The notes beneath the pieces are model-generated. The model was not told where the DNA came from. It saw only the letters and a program-made list of their open reading frames with translations, and ran no database searches. A stretch of 64,000 nt of DNA from positions 2,790,001 to 2,854,000 of the forward strand of contig NZ_LT897781.1 of the NCBI RefSeq assembly GCF_900188315.1, written 5' to 3'. Below are positions 53,727 through 63,920 of the stretch, piece by piece; positions within the stretch are counted from its first letter, which is position 1, and each line of letters starts with the position of its first letter. A program made the translations under genes and the position numbers. Origin of the DNA: Marinobacter sp. es.042 (GTDB lineage Bacteria > Pseudomonadota > Gammaproteobacteria > Pseudomonadales > Oleiphilaceae).

Positions 53727-54587
53727 TCATCCCATCACCTTGCGCAGCGATTGACCCGAGATCTTAAGCCCCAGCCACACGATGACCGACGACAGGACCA
53801 GCAGAAGAACACCAAGCGCTGCACCCTGCTCCCAGTTAAAGCGGGTGATGAACTGGGTGAAGATTTGCTCGGTAAACCAGGCGCTGTCCTTGCCACCCAT
53901 CAGAACCGGGGTCAGGTAGCTGCCAAGAGTGAGCATGAACACCACGATGCATCCGGAAACGATACCGGGCATGGCCCAGGGCACCACGATTTCGCGCAAC
54001 ACGGTGCCGTGGCCGCCACCCAGGTCGTAACCGGCTTCGACCAGGTTTTCATCCATGCCATCAAGGGTTGTCACCAACGGGACAACCATGAACAGAAGGC
54101 CGTTGTAGACAAGCCCGATGATGACCGCCACATCGTTGTAGAGCATCTCCACCGGGCCATCCGCCCAGCCCAGCGCCTGAAGCCAGGAACTGAACAGTCC
54201 ACTTTCGCGCAGCAGAATCATCCAACCATAAGTTCGTACCAACTCACTCGCCCAGAATGGAATCAGGCAGGCCAGAAACAGGAAGCCCTTGGTGCGGCCC
54301 CGGGCAAGTCGTGCAATATACCAGGCGATGGGGAAAGCGATGATCAGCGTCAGAAAAGTCGTGAACAGCGACATCACTCCGGTGCGTACAAAGGTCCGCC
54401 AGTAGTAGGATTCGGTAAAGAAGTTCTGATACTGCTCAACGCCCCAGGCAAGGGTGTCCCAGCTTTCCCGGACCAGGAAAGATACCCGTAGCATCTGCAG
54501 GTGGGGCAGAAGCACCAGCAAAACGATCCAGAGCAGGAACGGGGTAAGCAATAACCAGAGCGATAGGCGACTGACTGAGGACCTCAC
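53727..54587 (-). CDS. Polyamine-type ABC permease, PotB-like (system 1)
   Basis: The 286-residue protein has six membrane helices, with SLWLLLTPFLLWIVLLVLLP at the start. The EAA loop ENLVEAGYDLGGGHGTVLRE leads into IVVPWAMPGIVSGCIVVFML. It overlaps the ATPase gene by four bases (ATGA). With the PotC-like subunit it forms the membrane channel of system 1. Confidence 0.88.
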   Translation of the reverse strand: MRSSVSRLSLWLLLTPFLLWIVLLVLLPHLQMLRVSFLVRESWDTLAWGVEQYQNFFTESYYWRTFVRTGVMSLFTTFLTLIIAFPIAWYIARLARGRTKGFLFLACLIPFWASELVRTYGWMILLRESGLFSSWLQALGWADGPVEMLYNDVAVIIGLVYNGLLFMVVPLVTTLDGMDENLVEAGYDLGGGHGTVLREIVVPWAMPGIVSGCIVVFMLTLGSYLTPVLMGGKDSAWFTEQIFTQFITRFNWEQGAALGVLLLVLSSVIVWLGLKISGQSLRKVMG

Positions 54588-55678
54588 AGGCTCTCGGCTC
54601 CGAAGACCCTGGCCAATGACGGGTTCCAGGCCAGCCGGATGGAACTATCAACGGACAGCCTTGGTGCCGAGCCATCCTGAGGCAGGCGGGCATAAATCGG
54701 TTGTCCGCAGGTCTCAGCCTCGACCCGACTGTTGGCGCCATCGAACAGGGTGGTTCGCACTTTCGCCTGCATCGACGAGAATCCGGAACTGAGCGCATCC
54801 CCGGAGAGAACCAGAGATTCAGGCCGGATGTACAGTTCAGCCCGGTGGCCAGCCTGAAGGTTGTCCGATGCCACTCTGCCCTGAACCAGCACACCATCAT
54901 CCAGACGGAGTTCGGCCAGGTTGTCGCGAACAGAGACAAGTTCTCCCGACAGACGATTATTATCGCCGACGAATCCCGCTACAAACGGGGTCGCCGGTTC
55001 CCGATAGAGCTCTTCCGGCGGTGCAACCTGATCGAATCGACCGTCCCGCATGACGGCTACCTGGTCCGACATCACCATGGCTTCCGACTGGTCGTGGGTG
55101 ATGTACACGAAGGTAGTGCCGAACTGTTTCTGAAGGTGTTTGAGCTCTACCTTCATCTGTTCCCGAAGCTTCAAGTCCAGCGCACCAAGCGGCTCGTCAA
55201 GCAGCAGGAGCGTTGGCTCCAGCACCAGACAACGCGCCAGGGCCACCCGCTGTCGCTGGCCACCGGACAACTCCTGCGGGTTGCGGTGTTCCAGATCTGG
55301 CAGCCCTACCTGCTCCAGCACCCGGGCAATGCGCTTTCGCCGCTCTGCCAGAGGCATTTTCCGGCGCTTCAGCCCATAGGCGATGTTGTCACCGACCGTC
55401 ATGGTGGGAAACAGGGCCAGATGCTGGAACACCATGTTCACCGGTCGACGGTTGGGGGGCACATCGTTCATACGCTGGCCACGGATGTGGATGTCTCCCT
55501 GATCGGGTTTATCGAACCCGGCGAGGAGTCGCAACAACGTGGTCTTGCCGCAACCGGAGGGGCCCAGAATCGAGAAAAACGTGCCCGCAGGCACGTCCAG
55601 GGACACATGATCCACCGCGGCATTGCTGCCGAACCGGCGGACCAGTCCCTCACAGAACAGGTCCGAATCCATTCCCAT
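54584..55678 (-). CDS. Polyamine-type ABC ATPase, PotA-like (system 1)
   Basis: The 364-residue protein has Walker [21 protein letters not shown], signature QELSGGQRQRVALARCLVLE and Walker [21 protein letters not shown]. The C-terminal TOBE_2 domain contains LYIRPESLVL. ATG at 55678, five bases after the binding-protein stop, is chosen over a longer overlapping frame; the ATG at 55672 is equally possible. Together with neighbouring subunits it forms a complete transporter. Confidence 0.9.
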   Translation of the reverse strand: MGMDSDLFCEGLVRRFGSNAAVDHVSLDVPAGTFFSILGPSGCGKTTLLRLLAGFDKPDQGDIHIRGQRMNDVPPNRRPVNMVFQHLALFPTMTVGDNIAYGLKRRKMPLAERRKRIARVLEQVGLPDLEHRNPQELSGGQRQRVALARCLVLEPTLLLLDEPLGALDLKLREQMKVELKHLQKQFGTTFVYITHDQSEAMVMSDQVAVMRDGRFDQVAPPEELYREPATPFVAGFVGDNNRLSGELVSVRDNLAELRLDDGVLVQGRVASDNLQAGHRAELYIRPESLVLSGDALSSGFSSMQAKVRTTLFDGANSRVEAETCGQPIYARLPQDGSAPRLSVDSSIRLAWNPSLARVFGAESL

Positions 55679-55683
55679 GGGGA

Positions 55684-56769
55684 TCAGTTCGCGGCCTGGA
55701 CGCGATCCAGCACCTGGCCTTCCATGGTTTCCAGCCCTGGCGGAACCGGGGGATACCACTTGATATTGTTGATGGCGGCGTCATCAAAGCTTTCGCGGTA
55801 AGCGTCCCGGAGATCGGCTTTGACAAACTCATCGGCACCTTTTGAGGCGGTGAAGTTGCCCGACGCATTGGTAATACGGGCCGCAATCTCCGGCTGCATC
55901 ACGAAATTGATCCACTTGTAGGCGGCTTCTTCGTTCTCGCTGCGACGTGGAATCGCAAAGGTATCAATCCAGCCCAGGGCACCGGATTCGGGGGCCACAA
56001 ACCGGATGTCCGGGTTTTCGGCGTTGAGCTTCCAGCCGCCGGCATCCCAGGCCATGGCCGCTTTCACTTCACCGGTGCGCAGCAGGGCCAGCAGTTGGTC
56101 GCCGCCGGTCCAGTAGGTTTTCACATTGCTCTTGCAGTCAATCAGCTTGTCCTCAACCTTTGTCATGATGGCCTCGTACTCGCCGCGATTGTCATAGGCC
56201 GCAAACGGGTCCATCCCCATGGCAAAGGCAAAACCGATCAGGGTCGGCCGCTTGAGTCGGTAGCTGACCTGGCCTTCAACAGCGGTATCACAGAGGTCGG
56301 TATAATCAGTCACGGTATCGGCCACCGAGCTGTGGACGATCAGACCACTGGTCCCCCACACCGAAGGCACCCCATAAAACTTGCCATCCAGTTCAGTGGA
56401 GTCCTGGGTCGCCTTGACCATGGACGGCTGCAACTGATCGGTGTTAACGCGGCTGAAATCAACAGGCTTATAGATGTTGAACTGGCGCTGCACGCCAACA
56501 ATGCGGTCCTGGCTAGGCTGGGCAAGATCAAAACCCGCTCCGCCAGTGGCTCGGAGCTTGGAGATCATGTCCTCGTTATTGGAGAGGGTTACCTTCACAT
56601 CGATGCCGGTCTCTTCCTCAAACTGCGCGACCACATCGTCGGGAGCATAGCCACCCCAGGTAATCAGGCGCAGCTCTTCAGCCAGGGTGTTGGCAGAGAA
56701 GCTGGCAGAGGCCAGGGCTGCAGACAGCAAAAAAGCACGGTTCCGTGTCGAGCGAGAGGGCATGATCAT
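55684..56769 (-). CDS. Polyamine-type periplasmic binding protein, PotD/PotF-like (system 1)
   Basis: The 361-residue protein has a Sec signal peptide (cleavage near NTLAEE) and a mature start LRLITWGGYAPDDVVAQFEEE, like PotD/PotF. It has later GKFYGVPSVWGTSGLIVHS and SGALGWIDTFAIPRRSENEE. Ligand contacts in PotD (Trp, Asp, Glu) appear partly conserved; the ligand could be a polyamine or a related amine. It is first in its operon. Confidence 0.86.
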   Translation of the reverse strand: MIMPSRSTRNRAFLLSAALASASFSANTLAEELRLITWGGYAPDDVVAQFEEETGIDVKVTLSNNEDMISKLRATGGAGFDLAQPSQDRIVGVQRQFNIYKPVDFSRVNTDQLQPSMVKATQDSTELDGKFYGVPSVWGTSGLIVHSSVADTVTDYTDLCDTAVEGQVSYRLKRPTLIGFAFAMGMDPFAAYDNRGEYEAIMTKVEDKLIDCKSNVKTYWTGGDQLLALLRTGEVKAAMAWDAGGWKLNAENPDIRFVAPESGALGWIDTFAIPRRSENEEAAYKWINFVMQPEIAARITNASGNFTASKGADEFVKADLRDAYRESFDDAAINNIKWYPPVPPGLETMEGQVLDRVQAAN

Positions 56770-56864
56770 AACGTGTCCTTACTGATGGCAAGTTCAAGAG
56801 TTTGCTAACCATTTGTTATCAGGAAGTTATAGACCATGTATTGCAGTTTTGTGAAACCAGATGC

Positions 56865-56892
56865 AAAAAACGGAGGCCGAAGCCTCCGTTTT
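56865..56892. terminator. Bidirectional intrinsic terminator between the two pot systems
   Basis: AAAACGGAGGC (56867-56877) pairs with GCCTCCGTTTT (56882-56892) around CGAA. An A6 run precedes it, so the minus-strand RNA ends in Us. It ends the system 2 operon before the promoter of system 1, and so the systems are separate transcripts. Confidence 0.9.
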
Positions 56893-56919
56893 CCGTAGCG
56901 CGATGCAGTATCCGTGCCC

Positions 56920-57960
56920 TTAGCGACCGGACTTCAACATTTCCCAGTACTTGGCATAGACCTGCAGGGCATCGTCGCCAATGTCGGTCTGGAACTCGGC
57001 ATTGATCATGTCGGTGGCGTTCGGATAGCTCGCCCGGTTATTCGCCACTTCATCTGGCAGCAGGTCCCGGGCCGCCAGGTTCGGAGTGGCATAACCGATC
57101 TCCTCGCTGATCAAAGCGGAGATTTCAGGCTGCAACACGAAACTGATGAACTGGTGGGCCGCTTCCGGATTCTTGGCGTTTTTCGGAATCACGAAGCTGT
57201 CCAGCCAGGCAATGATGCCTTCTTCGGGATAGACATATTCGAGCGACTCCATGGTGTCCTTGCCCATCACGGCCTCGCCGTTCCAGATCATGCCCACGTC
57301 GGCCTCACCTTCCAGGTAGGGCATGCGGGGCGCATCGGAGTTGAAGGTGCGAACCGAAGGCATCAGCTCGGCAAGCTTTTCATAGGCTGCCTCGATCTCG
57401 TCCGGATTGGTGCTGTTGCCGGAATAGCCCAGCACCCGCAGGCCAACGTGGAAAACTTCCCGCATGTCGTTGGTGAGCATAACCCGGCCATCGAAGCGAT
57501 CTTCCCACAGGTCTTCCCAGGCAGTAACAGGCTCACCTTCGATATCTGCAGTATCCACGGCCAGACCCGTGGTACCCCAGAGGTAGGGCACGGAGAATTG
57601 GTTCTCCGGGTCGATATCCAGGTTCACCAGCTCCGGATCCAGGTTATCGAAGCCCTCGATCTTTCTGCGATCAATAGGCAGCAGCAGGTCTTCCTGGCGC
57701 ATCTTGCTGACGTAATAGGTCGACGGCACCGCAAGATCATAAGCCGCACTGTCATCCAGCAGTTTCAAACGGGCATACATGGCCTCGTTACTGTCGTAGG
57801 TGGTGTAGACCACCTGGATGCCGGTTTCCTCGGTGAAACGGTCGAGGACTTCCTGAGGCATGTACTCAGACCAGTTATAGAGGTTAAGAACCTGGGGCTC
57901 CTCGGAACTGCACCCCGTTAACCCTACCGCCAGCAAGCCGGCAAGTGCCAGTTTCTTCAT
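56920..57960 (-). CDS. potD: Polyamine-binding lipoprotein PotD (system 2)
   Basis: The 346-residue protein has a lipoprotein signal (LLAVGLTGCSSEEP, lipobox cysteine), unlike the system 1 protein. The mature part begins VLNLYNWSEYMPQEVLDRFT and has PSTYYVSKMRQEDLLLP, QFSVPYLWGTTGLAV and GIIAWLDSFVIPKNAKNPEA. These are close to E. coli PotD. ATG at 57960 overlaps the potC stop (ATGA), with GGAG upstream. It is the last gene of system 2 and is followed by the terminator. Confidence 0.9.
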   Translation of the reverse strand: MKKLALAGLLAVGLTGCSSEEPQVLNLYNWSEYMPQEVLDRFTEETGIQVVYTTYDSNEAMYARLKLLDDSAAYDLAVPSTYYVSKMRQEDLLLPIDRRKIEGFDNLDPELVNLDIDPENQFSVPYLWGTTGLAVDTADIEGEPVTAWEDLWEDRFDGRVMLTNDMREVFHVGLRVLGYSGNSTNPDEIEAAYEKLAELMPSVRTFNSDAPRMPYLEGEADVGMIWNGEAVMGKDTMESLEYVYPEEGIIAWLDSFVIPKNAKNPEAAHQFISFVLQPEISALISEEIGYATPNLAARDLLPDEVANNRASYPNATDMINAEFQTDIGDDALQVYAKYWEMLKSGR

Positions 57961-58730
57961 CGTTTGCTCCTTATCAGAATCCATTGAGACAACATCAGCA
58001 TAACCAGTGAAAACACCAGCAACAGTGTGCCCAGGGCATTCACCTCGGGTTTCAGGCCCACCCGCACCATGGAGTAAATGCGAAGGGGCAGAATTTCATA
58101 GCTCGGGCCACTGACAAACGTACTGACCACCACATCATCGAGGGACAGTGTAAACCCTAGCAGCCAACCTGCCAGTAACGCCGGCATGATCACCGGGATC
58201 AGCACGGTGCGGGTCATGGTGAAATCAGAAGCGCCCAGATCCCGGGCCGCCTCGGGCAGGCTCTCGTCGAAACCGCTCAACCGGGCCATCACCGTGATCA
58301 CCACGAACGGCAGACAGAAGGTGACATGGGCCAGCAGCAGGGAAACGTAACCCAGCTGCAGCCCTACCAGAAGGAACAGGGCCAGCAGGGAGATAGCCAG
58401 GACAATCTCCGGAGACATCATCACCACAAACAGCATGCCGTTCAGCAGCTTTTTGCCCCGGAACCGGTACCGGTGCAGGGCCAGGGCGGTCAGGGCACCG
58501 ATCACCGTGGACACAGTGGCCGCAGACAGCGCCAGCCAGAGCGAATTCCACATGGCGGTGACCATGGCCCGGTTGTTAAACAGCGACTCGTACCAGCGCA
58601 GGCTGAGGCCACCCCAGGCATAGCCGGTGCGAGACTCGTTGAACGAGAACACCACCAGCACCACGATGGGAACATAAAGCAGGAGGTAGACCAGTGTGAG
58701 ATAGGTTCGGGGCAGCCACTTTGTCATCAC
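57957..58730 (-). CDS. potC: Spermidine/putrescine ABC permease PotC (system 2)
   Basis: The 257-residue protein has six membrane helices (LTLVYLLLYVPIVVLVVFSF first). The EAA loop ESLPEAARDLGASDFTMTRT precedes VLIPVIMPALLAGWLLGFTL, with SLDDVVVSTFVSGPSYEILP afterwards. This is the canonical PotC pattern. It overlaps potB and potD by four bases each. Confidence 0.93.
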   Translation of the reverse strand: MMTKWLPRTYLTLVYLLLYVPIVVLVVFSFNESRTGYAWGGLSLRWYESLFNNRAMVTAMWNSLWLALSAATVSTVIGALTALALHRYRFRGKKLLNGMLFVVMMSPEIVLAISLLALFLLVGLQLGYVSLLLAHVTFCLPFVVITVMARLSGFDESLPEAARDLGASDFTMTRTVLIPVIMPALLAGWLLGFTLSLDDVVVSTFVSGPSYEILPLRIYSMVRVGLKPEVNALGTLLLVFSLVMLMLSQWILIRSKR

Positions 58731-59584
58731 GCGCCCTCCTCACCGATTCGCCGTTTGCTCAACCGGTGGGCAAACATGAGAAACGCCATGGTCACGGTAA
58801 GCACGATGCTGGCGGCGGCCCCGAAAGGCCAGTTGCGGGCATCGAGGAACTGGTTCTTGATCACGTTGCCTACCAGCAGGTTTCTCGAACCGCCCAGAAT
58901 ATCCGGAACGAAGAACAGGCCCATGGCCGGCAGCAAGACCAGCATCACGCCGGCCAGCACACCGGGCAATGTGAGCGGAACTATTACGTGCACAAAGGTG
59001 GAAAGCCGACCCGCGCCCAGATCATGAGAAGCCAGAAGCAGCTCCTGCTTCAGATCCTCAAACACCGAATACAGTGGCAGGATCATGAACGGCAACAGCA
59101 GATACACCAGGCCAATGATCACTGCGCCCTCGGTGTAAAGCAGCTGTAGCGGCTCATCGATAAGCCCGATCGACATCAAGGCGCTGTTCAGCAGCCCATT
59201 GGTGGCGAGGATCAGCTTCAGTGCGTAGGTGCGCACCAGAGAGTTGGTCCAGAACGGCACGATCAGAAGGAAGATCAGGACCAGCTGACGTTGCTTGCCC
59301 ACTTTGGACAGAGCCCAGGCAAACGGATAGCCAATCAGCAAACACACCAGCGTGGTCATCGCCGCCATGTACAGGGAATGCAGGAAGACGTCCAGATACA
59401 GCGGATCAAACAGCTGGCGATAGGCATCCAGGTTCAGGGGCAGCGACAGAAACGAGACCGGGTCACGGGTCATGACACTGGCGCCTACCACCAGTAGATT
59501 CGGCGCCAGTACCAGGAACAGGAGCCAGCCCCAGACCAGAATCAGGACAGCGTTTTTGAACGGCTGCTGCATAATGCTATGCAT
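58727..59584 (-). CDS. potB: Spermidine/putrescine ABC permease PotB (system 2)
   Basis: The 285-residue protein has six membrane helices with typical PotB sequence [20 protein letters not shown] and an EAA loop [20 protein letters not shown]. The start is uncertain: ATG 59584 overlaps potA and has GAGGAA 11 bases upstream; ATG 59572 falls just after the potA stop. Either fits the family length. Confidence 0.9.
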   Translation of the reverse strand: MHSIMQQPFKNAVLILVWGWLLFLVLAPNLLVVGASVMTRDPVSFLSLPLNLDAYRQLFDPLYLDVFLHSLYMAAMTTLVCLLIGYPFAWALSKVGKQRQLVLIFLLIVPFWTNSLVRTYALKLILATNGLLNSALMSIGLIDEPLQLLYTEGAVIIGLVYLLLPFMILPLYSVFEDLKQELLLASHDLGAGRLSTFVHVIVPLTLPGVLAGVMLVLLPAMGLFFVPDILGGSRNLLVGNVIKNQFLDARNWPFGAAASIVLTVTMAFLMFAHRLSKRRIGEEGA

Positions 59585-60698
59585 CGGCCGGCAGTTCCTC
59601 TTCGCTCCTCTGGCTGGCTTCTTCTGGAAGCAGCCATTCCCAACCATCAACCCAGCTGACTTTTACGGGCTCTCCAAGCCGGTAATCAAACGCCGGGTCA
59701 TCTTCATCAAAGAATTCACTGGCCAGAACTTCGGTGCCATCGGCGAGATGGATGACCGAATCCAGCGTGCTGCCCTTGTAATTGCGCTCGACAATCTTGC
59801 CTGCGACGCCGTTCTCGTCGTCAGGGTCGAGAACCCGGATATCTTCCGGTCGCAGCAGGACATGCAGGGACTGCTCGGCCTGCACCGGAAAATCCGGACG
59901 ACGAAGTGTTCGCTTGAGGCCAAACACATCCACCGTAATGGAACCGTCCTGAACCGACTCAACGGTGCCCGGAAAAAAGTTCGTCTCACCCACGAACCGC
60001 GCGGTGAACAGATTCGCCGGTCGCTCATAGACTTCCCGGGGCGTTCCCAGTTGCTGAACGAGGCCATCCTTGAGCACCACCACCCGATCCGACATCGACA
60101 GCGCCTCTTCCTGATCGTGGGTCACAAAGACAAAGGTGATGCCGAGCTCCCGCTGCAGTCGCTTCAGCTCCACCTGCATGGTGCGACGCAGTTTGTAATC
60201 GAGGGCCGAAAGGGGTTCATCCAGCAGTAGCAGGCGTGGGCGTTTGACCACCGCGCGGGCAATGGCGACCCTCTGCTGCTGTCCGCCGGACAACTGATGG
60301 GGTTTGCGCCGGGCAAAATCCTGCAACTGCACCATGGCCAGGGCTTCATCGACACGCTGGCGAATCTCGTCCTTGGGACGTTTTTCCATCTTCAGGCCGT
60401 AGGCCACGTTGTCGAACACTGACATGTGGGGGAACAGCGCGTAGTGCTGGAAAACGGTATTCAGCGGCCGGTTTTCCGGGGCGGTGTGAGTGAGATTTTC
60501 TCCCGCCAGGGTAATGGTGCCCTCGTCAGGATGCTCAAAGCCCGCCATCAGGCGCAGCAGCGTAGTCTTACCGCAACCAGAAGGCCCCAACAGGGTAATG
60601 AACTCGCCGTCGTAGATCTCAAGATCCAGACCGTCGAGCACCGTTTTGCCACCGAATTGCTTGGAAAGATTGCTCAGGGATAGCAGTGTCTGTTTCAT
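59577..60698 (-). CDS. potA: Spermidine/putrescine ABC ATPase PotA (system 2)
   Basis: The 373-residue protein has Walker [21 protein letters not shown], signature [20 protein letters not shown] and Walker [17 protein letters not shown]. The switch histidine lies in [20 protein letters not shown], and a C-terminal TOBE_2 domain follows (about 280-355). It is first in the A-B-C-D operon, which is a full copy of the E. coli potABCD layout. Confidence 0.93.
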   Translation of the reverse strand: MKQTLLSLSNLSKQFGGKTVLDGLDLEIYDGEFITLLGPSGCGKTTLLRLMAGFEHPDEGTITLAGENLTHTAPENRPLNTVFQHYALFPHMSVFDNVAYGLKMEKRPKDEIRQRVDEALAMVQLQDFARRKPHQLSGGQQQRVAIARAVVKRPRLLLLDEPLSALDYKLRRTMQVELKRLQRELGITFVFVTHDQEEALSMSDRVVVLKDGLVQQLGTPREVYERPANLFTARFVGETNFFPGTVESVQDGSITVDVFGLKRTLRRPDFPVQAEQSLHVLLRPEDIRVLDPDDENGVAGKIVERNYKGSTLDSVIHLADGTEVLASEFFDEDDPAFDYRLGEPVKVSWVDGWEWLLPEEASQRSEEELPADA

Positions 60699-60751
60699 CG
60701 GCGCTGCCCAAAGAATGAGCGGCCTATTTTTCCAGAAACCGACGCAAACAA

Positions 60752-60789
60752 AAAGGGGCGCCGGAGTATTACAGCCCCGGCGCCCCTTT
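60752..60789 (-). terminator. Intrinsic terminator after orphan TRAP binding-protein gene
   Basis: AAAGGGGCGCCGG (60752-60764) pairs perfectly with CCGGCGCCCCTTT (60777-60789), a 13-bp stem with a 12-base loop. On the minus strand Ts follow (60748-60754 complement), ending the preceding transcript before potA. Confidence 0.9.
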
Positions 60790-60839
60790 GACTGACAAAG
60801 CCCTCAAGCCTTCGACGGGCTCTCAGGTATTGTCAGGCT

Positions 60840-61910
60840 TCAGTCTTCAGCCACACTGTTCAGATAGGCCTTGTCGGAAATGTTGGTCCACTGACGAACC
60901 TGCTTGAGGTAGTCACGCTGTGAATCGATAATTTCCTTCGCCAGCGGATCTTTCTCAGCGGCTTCGGCCAGCAACCGGTTAGTGGTGCTGCGCAGGGCAT
61001 CAATGACTTCCGGCGGGAATACCTTGTGAGTCACATCCGGATAGTCTTCTTTCATGCGATCCCAGGCGACACCACTCTGGTGGGTGCTCTGGATGTACAT
61101 GTCATAGGCAGCGGTGCGCATGGAAACCCGCAGGATCTCCTGCAGATCCTTTGGCAGCTCTTCCCAGGTCTTCTTGTTGATAAGGAACTGGACTTCCGCG
61201 CCCGGCTCCTGCCAACCCGAATAGTAGTACTTGGCGATCTGATGAAAGCCCATCTGGAAATCGAGGGCAGGGCCGACCCACTCAACGGCGTCCACGGTGC
61301 CACGCTCGAGGGCAGTATAGAGCTCACCTGGCGGCAGGTTGGTCACGGCAACGCCCAGTTCAGACATAACCTCGCCGGCAAAACCGGGGGTGCGCATCTT
61401 CAGGCCCTTGAGGTCTTCAAGGGAGTTAATCTCCTTGCGGAACCAGCCACCCATCTGATTACCGGTATTACCACCCGGGAAGGAGAGCATGCCGTAGGGC
61501 TCATACACCTTCTGCATCAGCTCCATGCCCTCACCGTGGTAGAACCAGGCGTACATCTCGGGCGCGATCAGCCCGAACGGAATGGTGGTGAAGTACATGG
61601 CGTTCGGGATAGAGCCCTTGTAGTAATAGGACGCGGTATGGCCCATGTCGTACTGGCCATTGCGCACCAGATCAAAAATCCCGAAAGGCGCCTTGTGCTT
61701 GTTGGACGGATCTATGCGAATCTGCAAGCGGCCGTCTGACATGGTTTCTGCCATGTCCGCCATATGCTGAACTGTCTCTCCCAGTACCGGAGAGTTGGGC
61801 CCCCAGGTTTGCGCAAGGCGCAAAGTATAGTTTTCCTCGGCCACCGAGGACACGCTGAACACAGTCGCTGCAGCGGCCACGGCCGCAAGCAGTGTTTTCC
61901 GGATTGTCAT
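60840..61910 (-). CDS. TRAP transporter periplasmic binding protein (orphan, DctP family)
   Basis: The 356-residue protein has a Sec signal peptide (ending SVAEENYT) and the DctP-family fold. Motifs include RLAQTWGPNSPVLGETVQHM, GWFRKEINSLEDLKGLKMRT, LPPGELYTALERGTVDAVEW and AKYYYSGWQEPGAEVQFLIN. The sequence resembles TakP-like proteins that bind keto acids. ATG 61910 has GGAAG upstream; ATG 61925 is an alternative. No dctQ or dctM gene is adjacent, so its membrane partners must be elsewhere. It is divergent in no pair: the neighbour upstream is a chemoreceptor on the same strand. Confidence 0.88.
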   Translation of the reverse strand: MTIRKTLLAAVAAAATVFSVSSVAEENYTLRLAQTWGPNSPVLGETVQHMADMAETMSDGRLQIRIDPSNKHKAPFGIFDLVRNGQYDMGHTASYYYKGSIPNAMYFTTIPFGLIAPEMYAWFYHGEGMELMQKVYEPYGMLSFPGGNTGNQMGGWFRKEINSLEDLKGLKMRTPGFAGEVMSELGVAVTNLPPGELYTALERGTVDAVEWVGPALDFQMGFHQIAKYYYSGWQEPGAEVQFLINKKTWEELPKDLQEILRVSMRTAAYDMYIQSTHQSGVAWDRMKEDYPDVTHKVFPPEVIDALRSTTNRLLAEAAEKDPLAKEIIDSQRDYLKQVRQWTNISDKAYLNSVAED

Positions 61911-62017
61911 TGTGTTGGCTTCCATTATTGTTGGTATGAAAACAGGTATTTCTTTCGCGCAACCATCATAGCTTCCTCATGGTGTTACGCCAATCGGCAG
62001 AACACCATGAATCCGGC

Positions 62018-63694
62018 TCAAACCTTGAACTGACCGACCAGGTCCCGAAGGCTCTCACCCAGCCGCGCCAGTTCGTGGCTGGCTTCGTTGGTCTGGGTTA
62101 CGCCGGTATCACTGCGCTGGGCAGCATCAACGATCCGCACGACGTTCTGGTTGATCTCTTCGGCCACTTGGCTTTGTTGCTCCGAGGCTGTTGCGATCTG
62201 GGTTACCTGATCATGAATCTTGCCAACCGAGGTCTCGATGGTTCGCAGCGCGCTGGTTGCATGATTGATCCTTTCGACCGTTTCCGTTGAACGGTTGCGT
62301 GATTTGTTCATCCGCTCCACCGATGCCTTGGATTCAGTCACAAAGCCGTCAATCATGGTACGAATCTGATCAGCGGACTCAGCGCTGCGTTTTGCAAGCT
62401 GGCGTACTTCATCAGCAACCACCGAGAACCCACGACCATGCTCGCCGGCCCGGGCTGCCTCAATCGCGGCATTGAGAGCCAGCAGGTTGGTCTGTTCAGT
62501 TACCGCATGGATGACATCCAGTACCTGCTGGATCTCATCGGATTTTTCCGCAAGGGCGTTGATACTGCGGGCCGTGTCCTCGATCTCCTCGGACAGCTTG
62601 TTCACCGCGCCCTGGGCACTGCTAATGGTTTCACCACCCTCACGGGCCATGCGGTCGGCGTCCGAGGCCGAGCTCTCAACCTCATTGGCATTGCCGGAAA
62701 TCTGCTGGATGGTCGCGGCCATTTCATTGATCGCAGAGGCAATCTGGTCAGTCTCGGAGCCCTGTTCCTGAACCGAGGCCCGGGTTTCATTCGCGACCCG
62801 GCTGAGCTCTTCCGCCGCGGACGCCACCTGATCCGTGGTGGCGCCAACTTCTCGCATGGTGTCCTGAATCTTCACAACAAAGGCATTGAAACGACGACCG
62901 AGCTCGGCCAGCTCGTCGGTACCCTCATCCGGCAACCGCTGGCGGAGATCGCCCTCACCATCAGCAATTTCCTGCATCATGTTGCTGACGTTCTTCAGCG
63001 GCCGGGTCACGCTACGGCCAACGAATACGCCGATCACCAGAGCGATTACGACAACCACAACCGTCACCAGAAGGATAAAGCCCAAGGCCTCCGCCATACC
63101 CGCCTCAATGTCCTCGCGAGCAGCAGCGACCTGCCGGTCAATATCGGTAATGTAGACACCAGCACCGATCATCCAGTCCCAGTCCGGGATAATGGTGGAA
63201 TAGGACATCTTGGGTTCTTCATTGCCGGAGGCAGGGTTCATCCAGTCATAGCCGTAGAAGCCCTCACCGCGGGCAGCGGCGAACAGATCGGCCACCAACC
63301 CCCTGACAACCGGATTCTTGGTCGGTCCTTCTTTGGAAGGGTCCGGAGCATAGGCCAGGTTGTATACATCCCTGGTATAGGCGAACACGTAGTTCGTCTC
63401 ATCAAAGCGGATCGAGCGCAGGCGCGCCGCTGCCGCCTCCTTCGCTTCCGCCTCCGTCATCGATGGGTCATTCTTGGCCTCCAGAACCACGGCCTCTGCG
63501 GCATCAATGAGGTTCTGTAAACCAGCCTTCCGTGCTTCCAGGAGGCTGTTCTCAAGACGCTTGAGCTCATCTTCACCATTGGCCTGAATCTGACTGGCGG
63601 TGATCCACGCCAATGTTGCCGCCGTAACGAGTACCGGCACAAGTACTGCCACCAGCAAGCGCGAGCGTATTTTCACTTTACTCAAGACATTCAT
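62018..63694 (-). CDS. Methyl-accepting chemotaxis protein with single Cache sensor
   Basis: The 558-residue chemoreceptor has a transmembrane helix (about 12-32), then a periplasmic single Cache_2 domain (about 35-195) with [33 protein letters not shown] and [15 protein letters not shown] second transmembrane helix (about 205-230), HAMP domain (about 230-285) and signalling tip [20 protein letters not shown] follow. sCache_2 receptors often detect organic acids such as pyruvate, which fits the TRAP protein next to it. ATG 63694 is chosen over the longer frame, which has no ribosome-binding site. Confidence 0.92.
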   Translation of the reverse strand: MNVLSKVKIRSRLLVAVLVPVLVTAATLAWITASQIQANGEDELKRLENSLLEARKAGLQNLIDAAEAVVLEAKNDPSMTEAEAKEAAAARLRSIRFDETNYVFAYTRDVYNLAYAPDPSKEGPTKNPVVRGLVADLFAAARGEGFYGYDWMNPASGNEEPKMSYSTIIPDWDWMIGAGVYITDIDRQVAAAREDIEAGMAEALGFILLVTVVVVVIALVIGVFVGRSVTRPLKNVSNMMQEIADGEGDLRQRLPDEGTDELAELGRRFNAFVVKIQDTMREVGATTDQVASAAEELSRVANETRASVQEQGSETDQIASAINEMAATIQQISGNANEVESSASDADRMAREGGETISSAQGAVNKLSEEIEDTARSINALAEKSDEIQQVLDVIHAVTEQTNLLALNAAIEAARAGEHGRGFSVVADEVRQLAKRSAESADQIRTMIDGFVTESKASVERMNKSRNRSTETVERINHATSALRTIETSVGKIHDQVTQIATASEQQSQVAEEINQNVVRIVDAAQRSDTGVTQTNEASHELARLGESLRDLVGQFKV

Positions 63695-63920
63695 TTTTGC
63701 GAACTCTCCAGGGAATTTCCGTTGGTGAGGATTATCCACGGACCACTTAGCGTGATCTGTTCCAGTTTGTTAAGGCAGGTTTCAGCAGGCGCACTGATTC
63801 GCCGAGCCGCCTGCCATCGGACAAACCTTCCACCATTATTTTCAGCTAGGTACAGTAACGGCAGTAACCCGATTGTCTTGAGCGGGAATCAGACTGAAGG
63901 ACCACTACGAAGGTAGGCCA

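Noticed and set aside
53721..54491. A 256-codon plus-strand frame opposite the PotB-like permease
   Set aside because: Composition (Gln/His/Asp rich) is the usual antisense of a hydrophobic membrane protein.
54701..55801. A 366-codon plus-strand frame opposite the PotA-like ATPase
   Set aside because: Antisense shadow; no domain and no ribosome-binding site.
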